From Planctomycetia bacterium (GTDB lineage: Bacteria; Planctomycetota; Phycisphaerae; UBA1845; Fen-1342): a stretch of 64,000 nucleotides of DNA. Shown piece after piece: positions 45,554 through 55,097 of this stretch. The position numbers were made by a program, and so were the translations under genes. The stretch covers positions 1,364,001-1,428,000 of the forward strand of contig CP054190.1 of NCBI GenBank assembly GCA_015709575.1, read 5' to 3'. Position 1 is the stretch's first letter; the number at the start of each line of letters is the position of its first letter. Below the pieces are notes generated by a model. The model had not been told where the DNA came from. It saw only the letters and a list, made by a program, of their open reading frames with translations, and ran no database searches.

Positions 45554-47632
45554 TCATCGTTCGACCGTGATCCGCGGAGCGGGGGCGTTGGCGGCTGTGC
45601 CGACCGCCGCGCCGGAGTGCACCGCAAACAAGCTGACAACGGCGACGCTCAGCCACGCCAGGCCGCTCGACGCGGCTGAGACGGACGCGACCTGCGCCAG
45701 CGCCGTGACAAACATGACCGCGCCCAGCCAGTGTTGTGGCTGACTCAATCGGCGTGAATAGACAAACCACGCAGCCGCGAGGGCCGCGACGACGGCGATG
45801 ATCTTGAGCGCCCGCCGGAGGCTGACGGCCAGCGCCGCGCGGCCCTCGGTCCAGAACAGCCAGGGGCTTTCGGCGAGGATGGGATCCGGCCGGGCCGGCA
45901 GCCACACCGCCTCCAGCAGGGTGCGGAGCCGAGCGCGGGGAGTGCCGCTGCCCGCGGCGTCGCGGTAGGCCTCGGCCAGCGCGTCGAGGGCACCATCGCG
46001 CACATCGATCGCGCCGAAGGAGATTGAATCCGCGGCCACGCCTTCGCCGAGCGCCGGCGTCGGACGGATCGCCTGCGGCGTCGCTCGGAGGGACTCGTCC
46101 GCCAGCAGAAAGCGCCAAAGCGGGGCCTTGAAGTCGGGGTCGGCGGCCTGAGGCGCAGCGCGCTCGATCACGACGCGCTCGCCGTCACCATTGGCGACGT
46201 GCTGGGGAGTGATGCCGGCCGCGGCCAGCGCTCCGCCGGCACGCGGGATCGCGGGCTCGACCAGTGACAGGACGCCCCCCGTAATCGCGGCGATCCCGGC
46301 GGCGACGCCCAGCAGGCTGCCGACGCCCTGTCCGCCCCGGCGGAGGCAGTAGGCGACCAGCGTGGGCAGCGCCAGCCACGCCCACGGCGTGCAGGTGCCG
46401 GCCAGAATAACCAGGAACGTCGCCAGGAATCCGCCCATCCCGGCGACCAGTGCGCACGCCGTCGCCCAGGCCAGCACCGCCGTCGGAAGCATCACTTCGG
46501 GTCGGGTCAGGCTCTCGAGGGTGCCCGCAAACACGCTGAAAATCGCGACCAGCGAAAGCCCCATCGCCGGCGAGTGCAGCCGCCGCCCGATGACGTTCAC
46601 GGCCAGCAATGCGAGTACAAAGAGCACCGCGTTCGTCAGCCGGGCGGCCTGCACCGTGCCGTGCTCCCACCAATCAACCGAAGACCAGCGGGCGCGCTGA
46701 TCCCACGTCAGCGCGGCCATGCCGTCCGGCACGTCCACCGTCGGCAGCGAGATCGAGCGCGGTGCGCCGCTGCTGTCGCCGAAATCAAGCAATGATTGCG
46801 TCGCGCGGATTGCGCCGGCATGCAGCACGTAAAGCAGCGGGGCGCGGCCGTCGTAACCGACGGTGACGCCGTACGGCAGGTGCCCGGTCTCGGCCATGTA
46901 GACGCCGCCCACCATGCCGTCCTGCGAGCCGCGCGAGAGCGGTTCGGTGGCGATGGTTCCACCGGCCAGCGCAATGGCGGCGACGGCCAGCACCAGCAGC
47001 GGCGCTTCCGTGACGTTGGCCTCCGGCCGCGGGATTGCGCCGCCCGAAAGCGTCTGCCATCCGCGAAGAAGCCAATACACGCCGATCAGCGCCAACAGGG
47101 CGTAGACGGCGGCACGCAGCGACAGGCCGCCAAACAGGTGAGCATCTTCGTGTCGCAGGGCCAGCAGAATCGTGGCGGCCGCGAGCATGAAGCCGTCGAG
47201 GCTGCGCCGCGTGCCGATCGGGCGGCTGGTGAGCGTAAGCGTGAGGATGATGACCACGCCGAACCAGGTCGTCCACGGCAGGTCGAGTTCCGGCAGTGTG
47301 AAGGCGTCCCAGCGGGTGCGCGGTCCGCCGACGGGGGCGGCGGTCCAGTGGCGCGGGGTTCCACCTCCGCTGGTGCCGGAGAGCTCAGGCGTCAGGGCGG
47401 GGGCGGTGGCCGGCGGGTCGGGCTGCGTCGTCACTGCCGGGGGTTCGTCCGGTGGTGTGGCGCCGGGAGGATCCTGGGCGGGAGCAGCCGCCGGAGGTGC
47501 ATCCGGCTGTGAGATTGCGGCCGGCGCTGCGGGGACGTTTGGAGCAGCCTCTTCCGGCGGCGTCTGGGCCGCCAGGGGGGATGCGAACGCCAGAATCGTC
47601 AACGCCGCGGTGATGATCGATCGCTGGGTCAT
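45554..47632 (-). CDS. Polytopic membrane protein with exported Pro-rich segment
   Basis: 692 residues from the ATG at 47632, which begins a signal peptide (MTQRSIITAALTILAFASPLAAQ). A Pro/Ala/Gln-rich segment of about 80 residues follows, then at least ten hydrophobic helices in three groups, separated by soluble loops; one loop (about 250-330) contains ISLPTVDVPDGMAALTWDQRARW. The helix pattern and loops resemble glycosyltransferase-39-like or DUF-type integral membrane proteins of planctomycetes, but the DE motif of PMT/ArnT enzymes is not evident. Function unknown. Its stop overlaps a possible guaA start. Confidence 0.72.
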   Translation of the reverse strand: MTQRSIITAALTILAFASPLAAQTPPEEAAPNVPAAPAAISQPDAPPAAAPAQDPPGATPPDEPPAVTTQPDPPATAPALTPELSGTSGGGTPRHWTAAPVGGPRTRWDAFTLPELDLPWTTWFGVVIILTLTLTSRPIGTRRSLDGFMLAAATILLALRHEDAHLFGGLSLRAAVYALLALIGVYWLLRGWQTLSGGAIPRPEANVTEAPLLVLAVAAIALAGGTIATEPLSRGSQDGMVGGVYMAETGHLPYGVTVGYDGRAPLLYVLHAGAIRATQSLLDFGDSSGAPRSISLPTVDVPDGMAALTWDQRARWSSVDWWEHGTVQAARLTNAVLFVLALLAVNVIGRRLHSPAMGLSLVAIFSVFAGTLESLTRPEVMLPTAVLAWATACALVAGMGGFLATFLVILAGTCTPWAWLALPTLVAYCLRRGGQGVGSLLGVAAGIAAITGGVLSLVEPAIPRAGGALAAAGITPQHVANGDGERVVIERAAPQAADPDFKAPLWRFLLADESLRATPQAIRPTPALGEGVAADSISFGAIDVRDGALDALAEAYRDAAGSGTPRARLRTLLEAVWLPARPDPILAESPWLFWTEGRAALAVSLRRALKIIAVVAALAAAWFVYSRRLSQPQHWLGAVMFVTALAQVASVSAASSGLAWLSVAVVSLFAVHSGAAVGTAANAPAPRITVER

Positions 47633-47926
47633 GTGTGGATCGCTCGCACAGGTGCGCCGGGACGCGATTCCGGTCGAATCGCGCGGCAATGTACCGCGCG
47701 CCGTGGCAGGCCGATAGGGAGCGGGCGCTCGCGTTCGGCGTCTGCGCGGCCTTCATAATCGGATACACCGGTCCGGGCCCACAGGATGCAACAGGGTCCG
47801 ACAGCAGTTGACGGATGATGCGCTTACACTGCCCCATCCGGCGGCGCACGCGCCGGGCTGCGCAGCGATCGCCGCTGGGCGGATGGTGCAAGCGTGAAGC
47901 ACTCACGATCAGAAGGAATGCGGAAG

Positions 47927-49012
47927 ATGGCGAAGTCGACGAAGGGACGAATGACGGCGAAGTCGGAGGGCGCGGGGTGGGGCGAATTTGAGTTGCTGCG
48001 GCGGCTGACCGAGGCGCCCGGCGTGCCGGGTCGCGAGGAGCGCATTCGCGAAATCGTGCTGGAAGAGACCCGCGGCATGTGGGACGAAACGCGCGTGGAC
48101 AATATGGGGAACCTGATCTGCACGAAGCGGGCCGCGAAGGGTCGCGGCACTTCGCCGCGCGTGATGCTGGCCTGCCACATGGACGAGATCGGTTTCTACG
48201 TTCGGTTTATCGAGGAGAGCGGGCACCTGCGGGTCGTAAACGTCGGCGGCTTCGACACGCGCAACCTGTTCGCGCGGCGGGTGTTGGTGCAGGGTCGCAA
48301 GGATCTGGTCGGCGTGATGAACCCGGCTGGGCGGCCGGTGCACATGGCGAGCGACGAGGAGAAGCGAAAAATCCCGGAAGTGCGCGAGTTCGTGGTCGAT
48401 CTCTTCCTGCCGCGCGCCCGCGTGGCGGAACTGGTCGAGATCGGCGATCCGGTGACGCTGCTCCAGACGACCGAGCAGGTTGGTGACGCGATCTGCGGCA
48501 AGGCGATGGACAACCGCGTGGCGCTGTGGACGGCCATCCACGCGCTTCGGAAAGTGGGGGACAAGAGCCGCTACGACGTGCATTTTGTCGCCTGCGTGCA
48601 GGAGGAAGTCGGCCTGCGTGGCGCGGGCACGGCGGCCTTCAGCGTCGAGCCGGACATCGGCATCGCCATCGACACGACGCTCTGCTGCGACACGCCCGGC
48701 ATCTCGCGCGACGACGCGGTGACGACCTTCGGCGGCGGTGTCGGGATCAAGGTACTCGACGGCGCGAGCATCAGTCATCGCGGCCTGTTTGATGAATTTG
48801 TGAAGGTCGCACGAGCGAAAAAGATCAAGCACCAACTCGAGGTGCTGCCGCGCGGCGGCACGGACGCCGGCGCTGTGCAGCGCGCCCGCGGCGGATCGCG
48901 GGCCATCACGCTCAGTGTGCCGACGCGCTACATTCACACTGTGACCGAGGCAATTCATCGCGACGACGCCCGCGCCGCGGTGAACCTGCTGGCCGCCTGG
49001 CTGACGGCCTAG
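47927..49012 (+). CDS. M42-family aminopeptidase
   Basis: 361 residues from the ATG at 47927, chosen because AAGGA lies 9 nt upstream. Metal and catalytic motifs of the M42/M18 co-catalytic zinc fold are present: MLACHMDEIGFYVRF (His and Asp), GKAMDNRVALWTAI (Asp bridging metals), VACVQEEVGLRGAGTAAF (Glu pair), GIAIDTTLCCDTPG (Asp), and near the end RGGTDAGAVQRARGGSRAITLSVPTRYIHT (His). Proteins of this family are large self-compartmentalising aminopeptidases (TET-like) or glutamyl aminopeptidases. Cytoplasmic: no signal peptide. Confidence 0.92.
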   Translation: MAKSTKGRMTAKSEGAGWGEFELLRRLTEAPGVPGREERIREIVLEETRGMWDETRVDNMGNLICTKRAAKGRGTSPRVMLACHMDEIGFYVRFIEESGHLRVVNVGGFDTRNLFARRVLVQGRKDLVGVMNPAGRPVHMASDEEKRKIPEVREFVVDLFLPRARVAELVEIGDPVTLLQTTEQVGDAICGKAMDNRVALWTAIHALRKVGDKSRYDVHFVACVQEEVGLRGAGTAAFSVEPDIGIAIDTTLCCDTPGISRDDAVTTFGGGVGIKVLDGASISHRGLFDEFVKVARAKKIKHQLEVLPRGGTDAGAVQRARGGSRAITLSVPTRYIHTVTEAIHRDDARAAVNLLAAWLTA

Positions 49013-49175
49013 GGCGGTTCGGAAGTACCGGGCGACATCGGTCTGTGCCGCGGCTCTGTCCGCGCCTATGCCGCTTCACGTTGTGCCGCTGCCCTTGCTC
49101 AGTGCACACTGGCGGAGCGCGCGCCGCTCACAGGTCAGCTGCACACCAAGACACCTCGTAGACCTCCCCGGCCGC

Positions 49176-50471
49176 TCAGCGGCGTGCGAGCGCGAGGATC
49201 ATCTCGACGGTTCGGGCGGTCGCGCCGCGGCGCTGCTGCACGACCTCGCGCGCCGCAGCCCCCATCGCCGCGCGGCGCTGCGGGTCTTTCAGCAATTCAT
49301 CCACTGCTCCGCGCAGCCCGGCCGGTGTGGCCACGCGGCGGGCGGCCTGCGCCTCCAGCAGCGCGTCGGCCGCCTCGGCGAAATTCTCGGTGTGCGGGCC
49401 GAAGATCATGGCCTTTCCCATCCCGGCGACTTCCATCACGTCCGACCCGCCCAGCGGAACCAGCGTGCGCCCCACGAACACCAGCGTCGCCAGGCCGTAG
49501 AACCGCCGCAGCTCGCCCATCGTGTCACCGAGAAAGACCGGGCGCGGTGAGACCGGCTCGGCCGGAACGCGCGGCGGCTTCCCCGAGCGGCGCAAGCAGG
49601 CGTAGCCGCGCTGCACGATCAGGTCCGCCACCTCGTCAAAGCTCTCCGGCTTGCGCGGAATGATCGCGAGCTGCAATTCGGGGTACTCACGCAGCAGCCT
49701 GTCGTAGGCATCGAGGATGATGGACTCCTCGCCGCCGCCGGTACTGCCGCACACCCACAGCGGGCGGCGCGGGTCGATCGTCATGGCCTCGGCGAGCTGC
49801 TCCTGTCCGTCCACGCGATCGGTGAGCGGGGCGGTGTCGTACTTCACGCTGCCGGTGATCTCAACCCGTGCGGCCGCAACCCCCAGTTCGATGAATCGCG
49901 CCGCGTAGCCGGCGTCCTGCGCGCCGACCCAGCGCAGCGAGCCGAACATGGACCGCGCCAGCTTGCGCAAGATCGGCATGCGAAACGCCCGCATCGTGCG
50001 GTTGTCGGTGACGCGCCCGTTGGCGATCAGCACCGGGATGTCGCGCGCCGCGGCGACACGCAGCAAGTTTGGCCAGACCTCCAGTTCCATCAGCACGATC
50101 ACGCTGGGGCGCAGCCGGTCCATGGCCGCGCGCACGGCAAAGGAGAGATCCAGTGGGAAGCGGAGCACGCAAAGCTGCGGGTAAAGATTGCGGGCCTGCG
50201 TCAGCCCGGTCTGGGTGGTGCTGCTGACTACGACGACCGTGTCAGGAGAACGTCGGCGCAGCTCCTCAACAATCGTTCGGGTGGCGTTGATTTCACCCAG
50301 CGACACTCCGTGCAGCCAGACGCAGCTGGCGGCCACCGGCCGGGGGGGCACGCGCCCCAGCCGTTCGCCGAGGCTCAGGCTGCCCGGACCGCGCCGCCAG
50401 CGCCGGTAGAGCAGCAGCGGCCAGGCCACCAGCAGTGCCAGCAGGTAGGCGGCATCGAAAAGCAGCGTCAT
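49176..50471 (-). CDS. waaA: 3-deoxy-D-manno-octulosonic acid (KDO) transferase
   Basis: 431 residues from the ATG at 50471, placing a single N-terminal membrane helix (LLFDAAYLLALLVAWPLLLYRRW) at the start. GT30-fold marks are LGERLGRVPP, VWLHGVSLGEINATRTIVEEL, VVSSTTQTGLTQAR, ELEVWPNLLRVA, VCGSTGGGEESIILDAY and FGPHTENFAEAADALL. The enzyme adds KDO to lipid A precursor at the inner face of the inner membrane, evidence for a lipopolysaccharide outer membrane. It is divergent from the sigma-factor gene. Confidence 0.93.
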   Translation of the reverse strand: MTLLFDAAYLLALLVAWPLLLYRRWRRGPGSLSLGERLGRVPPRPVAASCVWLHGVSLGEINATRTIVEELRRRSPDTVVVVSSTTQTGLTQARNLYPQLCVLRFPLDLSFAVRAAMDRLRPSVIVLMELEVWPNLLRVAAARDIPVLIANGRVTDNRTMRAFRMPILRKLARSMFGSLRWVGAQDAGYAARFIELGVAAARVEITGSVKYDTAPLTDRVDGQEQLAEAMTIDPRRPLWVCGSTGGGEESIILDAYDRLLREYPELQLAIIPRKPESFDEVADLIVQRGYACLRRSGKPPRVPAEPVSPRPVFLGDTMGELRRFYGLATLVFVGRTLVPLGGSDVMEVAGMGKAMIFGPHTENFAEAADALLEAQAARRVATPAGLRGAVDELLKDPQRRAAMGAAAREVVQQRRGATARTVEMILALARR

Positions 50472-50568
50472 AGGCGGGCGACCTGTCGACTCGGCTGGGC
50501 GGCGCGCGCCGCCCGAGGATCGGGGCAGTGTAGCCGCGTGGATCGGCGGGCGTGGTAGGATGCCGCGC

Positions 50569-51468
50569 ATGTCTGAACATGCCGGCGAGCGGTACCTCGT
50601 CGAGGCGATTCGAAACGGCGATCCCGCCGCTTGGCGCGAGGTCATCGACCGCTACCAGGGTCGATTGCTGAGCTTTGCGCGACGACGCGTGGCGTCCGGG
50701 GCGGATGCGGATGACCTGGTCCAGGAGGCTTTTGTCGGATTATTGCGCAGCCTGCCGCGCTATGATCCCGAGCGCTCTCTGGAGACGTATCTTTTCGCGA
50801 TCTTGCGCAACAAGCTGACGGACCACTTTCAGCAGGCTGGCCGCGCCCGCAAGCAGAGCCTCGACAATCTGGACCCGGCCGAGCAGCCGGCCGACTGGGT
50901 CGAGAGTGAGACGCCGAGTCGGCGGATGGAGGAGCAGGAGGCGCTGGGGGAGCAGCGCGGAGCGCTGGTGTCAGCGCTGCGCGGGTGGGCGGAGCAGTGT
51001 TGTGAGCAGCGCCGCTTTGATGATCTGATCGTGGTCGAGATGCTGGTGGTGCTGGGCTTGCGGAACAAGGAAGTGGCGACCGATCTGGGAATGACCGAGA
51101 CGGCCGTCGCGGGGGTGAAGTTCCGCGTGCTGGACCAGTGGCGAAAGCTGACGCAGGCGTCGCCGGCGGCGCGGGATTGGCAAGAGGCCGACCTGGCCCG
51201 TGACAGCAGCGTGGCGCGGATCTGGCAGTCGGAAGGTGTCTCCTGCCCGAAGCGCAGCACGCTGGGGCGGCACCTGCTCGGCGCGCTCGATGCGGACTGG
51301 GTTCGTTTCGTGGACTTTCACGTCACCACGGCCGCCTGCGATCGCTGCATCGCCAATCTCGACGACCTCCGCAGCGAAGATCAGCGCGATGAGGCGACGC
51401 GCTCGGCGCTGCGCGAGCGCTGCTTTGCGTCCAGCGTGGGCTTTTTATCGCGTGCGCCGGGATCGTGA
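50569..51468 (+). CDS. ECF-like RNA polymerase sigma factor with Cys/His C-terminal tail
   Basis: 299 residues. Region 2 is in the first 90 residues (VIDRYQGRLLSFARRRVASGADADDLVQEAFVGLLRSLPRYDPERSLETYLFAILRNKLTDHFQ). Region 4 is about residues 150-190 (VVLGLRNKEVATDLGMTETAVAGVKFRVLDQWRKLT), where the helix-turn-helix would read the -35 box. An additional 110-residue domain follows: CPKRSTLGRHLLGALDADWVRFVDFHVTTAACDRCIANLDDL, with Cys and His spaced like a ZAS/zf-HC2 anti-sigma module. This fused tail probably senses a signal or self-inhibits; no separate anti-sigma gene is seen. nadK follows 61 nt later. Confidence 0.85.
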   Translation: MSEHAGERYLVEAIRNGDPAAWREVIDRYQGRLLSFARRRVASGADADDLVQEAFVGLLRSLPRYDPERSLETYLFAILRNKLTDHFQQAGRARKQSLDNLDPAEQPADWVESETPSRRMEEQEALGEQRGALVSALRGWAEQCCEQRRFDDLIVVEMLVVLGLRNKEVATDLGMTETAVAGVKFRVLDQWRKLTQASPAARDWQEADLARDSSVARIWQSEGVSCPKRSTLGRHLLGALDADWVRFVDFHVTTAACDRCIANLDDLRSEDQRDEATRSALRERCFASSVGFLSRAPGS

Positions 51469-51529
51469 GGGAGCACCGCACGGCGCACGGGATCGCGCCG
51501 CGGTAGGGTTTGCTGGAAAGGGCCATCTC

Positions 51530-52369
51530 ATGTTGCGGGTCGCGATCATCGGCTCACCGGAGAAGAAGGCCGCGCCCGAGGCGCTGCAGCGCATCCGCCG
51601 TTGGCTCAACGGCCGGGCGGAAGTGACGTTCGCGGAAATCACGCGCGACGTGGAGCGGGTGGCGGCGGCCGGTGCGCAACTGGTGATCGTGCTCGGCGGC
51701 GACGGCACGCTGATCAGCGTGGTGCACGGGCTGGGCGCGCGACAGGTACCGGTGATGGGCGTGAACCTGGGAAAGCTGGGGTTTCTCGCGGATTTCACGG
51801 TTGAGGAACTGGAGCAGGAGGGCGAGTTTCTCTTTTCCGGCGAGTTGCCCGTCACGCGGCGAATCATGCTGCGGGTCGAGCATCACGCCGCCGGCGGGGC
51901 GATCTCGGAATCGGTCGCCGTGAATGACTGCGTGATCCTGACCGGCCCGCCGTTCCGGGTGGTGGAGCTCACGATCGAGACGGATTCGGATCTCGTGGCG
52001 CATGTGCGCGGCGACGGGCTGATCGTGGCGACCCCTTCCGGCTCCACGGCCCACAATCTCTCCGCGGGCGGGCCGATCCTCGAGCCGACGCTCGACAGCT
52101 TTGTGCTTACGACGATCTGTCCGCACGGATTGAGCTACCGCCCGCTGGTGATCAGCTCCGAGCGGAAGATCACCATCGGCGTGACGCGGGCGAATCCCGG
52201 CACGGCGTTCGTGGTGGACGGGCAGGCGCCGCGGTCGTTTGCCTTTGGCGACCAACTGGTGCTCAGCCGCCACCCGTCGACCTTCGGGATCGTTCGCAAC
52301 CCGCGGCACTCGCCCTGGCATGCGCTGCGGCGGAAGCTCAAGTGGGGACAGGGACTGGCGACCGGCTGA
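51530..52369 (+). CDS. nadK: NAD kinase
   Basis: 279 residues from the ATG at 51530 with GGAAAG upstream. Conserved stretches are VIVLGGDGTLISVVHGL (GGDGT), GVNLGKLGFLADFTVEEL, VNDCVIL, DGLIVATPSGSTAHNLSAGGPIL and ICPHGLSYRPLV. It makes NADP from NAD and ATP. A 579-bp region without genes follows. Confidence 0.95.
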   Translation: MLRVAIIGSPEKKAAPEALQRIRRWLNGRAEVTFAEITRDVERVAAAGAQLVIVLGGDGTLISVVHGLGARQVPVMGVNLGKLGFLADFTVEELEQEGEFLFSGELPVTRRIMLRVEHHAAGGAISESVAVNDCVILTGPPFRVVELTIETDSDLVAHVRGDGLIVATPSGSTAHNLSAGGPILEPTLDSFVLTTICPHGLSYRPLVISSERKITIGVTRANPGTAFVVDGQAPRSFAFGDQLVLSRHPSTFGIVRNPRHSPWHALRRKLKWGQGLATG

Positions 52370-52673
52370 ACAGGCCGGGCATCGGCCGTGGGCTGGCGCG
52401 GACGAAAAACCGTCGATTTGGGAACCTGGGACGGAGCTGTGCGTCGAACTGACGCTTGCCCGTCCGTGAAATCTCGGGCGGGAATTGACAGCCGGACGAT
52501 ACGAGGTATTCTCCGGTTAGGTCGCAGGATCGGGTCGCCTACCACCAGGAGGAACCGCCCCGCAACGGATCTGAACAGCACCCCGGAGCTTCAAGACGTC
52601 CACGGACGTTCGGCGCGACGCACAGCCCAGAAACCTACCGGCCTCATTCATACCATTCTCCGCCAGTAGGGCT

Positions 52674-52723
52674 GTCGCACGCGAGTGAACGCAACGGACC
52701 GCCAGTGCCCCGTCGCGTGTGAC
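52674..52723. repeat. Inverted repeat in the nadK-pilM gap
   Basis: Arms GTCGCACGCGA (52674-52684) and TCGCGTGTGAC (52713-52723), complementary over 11 bases with one G-U, enclosing a 28-nt loop. It lies in the 593-bp gap 52370-52962, in which I find no convincing gene. It may be part of a leader or a small RNA; no T-run follows. Confidence 0.35.
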
Positions 52724-52962
52724 ACCCCAGAGCCGCTGATTCCACAGAGCTAGACTGCCTGGCAGCCCCCGGGGCTTCGCGCGAATCCCGCACCACGCGG
52801 ATGCGCTGCGGCGCCGGCTGGAAACCCTGCGGGCGACTTCGTGCCTGGTGGCGGGTGCGACCCCTGCGGCCGCGCCGCCAAGGCGTGCCTGCGCCGGAAT
52901 TCGGCGCCGGCACACGTTGATTTGCGCGTGGCCGGCGGCCGCGGGCAATGAAGGAGAGCGTG

Positions 52963-55059
52963 ATGGCATCCGGAGGCGCGGTGTGGGGCATCGACGTAGG
53001 TCAATGCGCCCTGAAGGCGATGAAGATCCGGCCGGCCGGCGACGGCAAGCTGGAGTTGCTGGCCTTTGACCTGATCGAGCATCCCAAGATCCTGTCTCAG
53101 CCGGACGCGGAGCCGGATGAGCTGATCGCGGCGGCGATTGAGAAGTTCGTCTCGCGAAACGACATCGCCGGGGACGGCTTTGTGATCGGGGTACCGGGTC
53201 AGCAGACGTTCGCTCGGTTCTGCAAGCTGCCGCCGGTGGCGGATAAGCGCCGCCTGCCGGACCTGGTCCGTTACGAGGCACAGCAGCAGATCCCGTTCGA
53301 CATGGATGATGTGGTCTGGGACTACCAGGTGTTCAGCGCGGCCGACTCGCCGGATACCGAGGTCGGTATCTTTGCGATGCGAAAGGACCTGGTCCGCAAG
53401 CACATTGACTATTTCACCGCGCATCGCATTTCGCCGCTGGCGATTCAGACGATCCCGACGGCGCTTTTCAACGCGATCCGGTACGACGGGCAGGGTGGAG
53501 GCGATGACGGCGCCGCGACGGTGCTGGTGGATGTCGGGGCGCAGAACACGGACCTGATCATCGTCGAGAAGAGCGGCGGCTGGATGCGGAACATTCCGCT
53601 TGGCGGCAACAGCTTTACGGACGCGCTGATCAAGTCCTTCAAGCTCTCCTTCGCCAAGGCCGAGCAACTCAAGCGGCAGGCCGCCAGCAGCAAGTATGCG
53701 CGGCAGATTTTCCAGGCGATGCGGCCGGTATTCGCCGATCTGGTGGCGGAGATTCAACGCTCGCTGGGCCACTACGCCTCGACGCACCGCGACGTGGAAC
53801 TGCGGAACGTGCTGGCGCTGGGCAACGCCTTCCTGCTGCCCGGGTTGCAGAAGTACCTGGAGACAAACCTGACGATCGCGGGCGGCGTGCTGAAGCTGGA
53901 AAAGTTCAACGCGCTGGCGCCGTCGGCAACCGTGAACGCACCGCAGTTCCAGGGCAACATCCTGTCCTTCGCGGCGGCGTACGGGCTGGCGTTGCAAGGG
54001 CTGGGGCTGGCGCAGATCAACGCCGACCTGCTGCCGGTGGAGCTGGCGCGGGTCGCCATGTGGCGGCGGAAGCAGCCGCTGTTCCTGGCCGGCGCCGCAA
54101 CGCTGGTGCTGGCGGCGGCGCTGCCGTGGACGCGCAACCTGATGGATCGACAGGCGCTCGGTTCGGACTCACCGGGATCCAACCCGAGCCTGGCCCGCAC
54201 GCAGCAGATCATCAGTTGGGCGTCGGAGTTTCAGCAGCGCTTCAGCGCCGTCCGACAGGACACCGGCGGCGAGGAAGAGCGGATCAAGCGGGCGGTCGAG
54301 CTGACCAGGAGCCGATACATCATTCCGCGCCTGCTGGCGCTGGTGAATGAGGCCATGCCGGAGCTGCCGGCGGCAATCGCACGCGCCGCCAACGCAGAGG
54401 AACTGAAGCGCGCCGTCACGGCGGACGCGTCGCTGGCCCGCGCAAAGCGCAAGCAGATCCTGATCGAGGACCTCAAGCTCGAATTCTCTCCGAACATCGA
54501 GAGCATGGTCGCTTCCAGCTCCAGCGGTCCGGCCACTCCCGCGATCGGGGGGTTCGGCACGCGCGGCGGTGGAATGTCTGGCGGTGCGATGGCGCCGCCG
54601 GACATGAACGATCCGAATGCGCCGGTGTCGCCGGACCAGATGGGCTTTTTTGTGCGCGTCAGCGGCCGGCTTACCTATGGCGCGAACCAGGCGGAGGCCA
54701 CCGAGGTGCTCGAAAGCGAGTACCTGCGGAATCTTAAGGTGCTGGGCGGGCGGCCTGGAATGGGCTTCTACGTGATGGAGAAGGATCCTCAAAACCCGGA
54801 TCGCAACAATGAAAACGTGCGGTTGTTCTCAGTGTCGTCGGTGCGGATGGAGGCGCTGGGGGGAGTGGCGCCTCCGGGCGGCGGCCGGGCGCCGGGCGGA
54901 TCGGTGACGCCCTCGGGCGCAGCCCCGAGCGAGGATGAGTTTGAGCGGCGCCGCTTTGCCGACCCGGCCACCGGTGAGGACACGCGGACGGATTGGCGTT
55001 TTGAGCTGGGGTTCAAGGTGCGCTTCGGTGAGAAGCCGCCGCCGGAACAGGCGCAGTAG
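52963..55059 (+). CDS. PilM-like pilus/secretion ATPase-fold protein with membrane and C-terminal extension
   Basis: 698 residues from the ATG at 52963 (AAGGAG upstream), twice the length of typical PilM (about 350). The first about 350 residues are PilM-like actin fold: VWGIDVGQCALKAMKIRP, FVIGVPGQQTFARFCKLP, VRYEAQQQIPFDMDDVVWDYQVF, ATVLVDVGAQNTDLIIVEKSGGWMRNIPLGGNSFTDALIKSF, LRNVLALGNAFLLPGLQKYLE. A hydrophobic helix (PLFLAGAATLVLAAALPW) then leads to an exported-side region with coiled segments and a Gly/Pro-rich stretch, so PilM and a PilN-like part appear fused. It should belong to a type IV pilus or type II secretion inner-membrane platform. Confidence 0.82.
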   Translation: MASGGAVWGIDVGQCALKAMKIRPAGDGKLELLAFDLIEHPKILSQPDAEPDELIAAAIEKFVSRNDIAGDGFVIGVPGQQTFARFCKLPPVADKRRLPDLVRYEAQQQIPFDMDDVVWDYQVFSAADSPDTEVGIFAMRKDLVRKHIDYFTAHRISPLAIQTIPTALFNAIRYDGQGGGDDGAATVLVDVGAQNTDLIIVEKSGGWMRNIPLGGNSFTDALIKSFKLSFAKAEQLKRQAASSKYARQIFQAMRPVFADLVAEIQRSLGHYASTHRDVELRNVLALGNAFLLPGLQKYLETNLTIAGGVLKLEKFNALAPSATVNAPQFQGNILSFAAAYGLALQGLGLAQINADLLPVELARVAMWRRKQPLFLAGAATLVLAAALPWTRNLMDRQALGSDSPGSNPSLARTQQIISWASEFQQRFSAVRQDTGGEEERIKRAVELTRSRYIIPRLLALVNEAMPELPAAIARAANAEELKRAVTADASLARAKRKQILIEDLKLEFSPNIESMVASSSSGPATPAIGGFGTRGGGMSGGAMAPPDMNDPNAPVSPDQMGFFVRVSGRLTYGANQAEATEVLESEYLRNLKVLGGRPGMGFYVMEKDPQNPDRNNENVRLFSVSSVRMEALGGVAPPGGGRAPGGSVTPSGAAPSEDEFERRRFADPATGEDTRTDWRFELGFKVRFGEKPPPEQAQ

Positions 55060-55097
55060 GCACCCCGGGCCGTACCGGCCGGGCAGGAGCGCTGAAC

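Noticed and set aside
43971..46118. 715-residue frame extending guaA upstream.
   Set aside because: The extra 196 residues overlap the C-terminus of the membrane-protein gene in another frame; GuaA naturally begins at 45530 or 45557.
45554..47632. Membrane protein as a GT39/PMT mannosyltransferase.
   Set aside because: The expected acidic catalytic motif after the first helix was not seen, so only a generic call is made.
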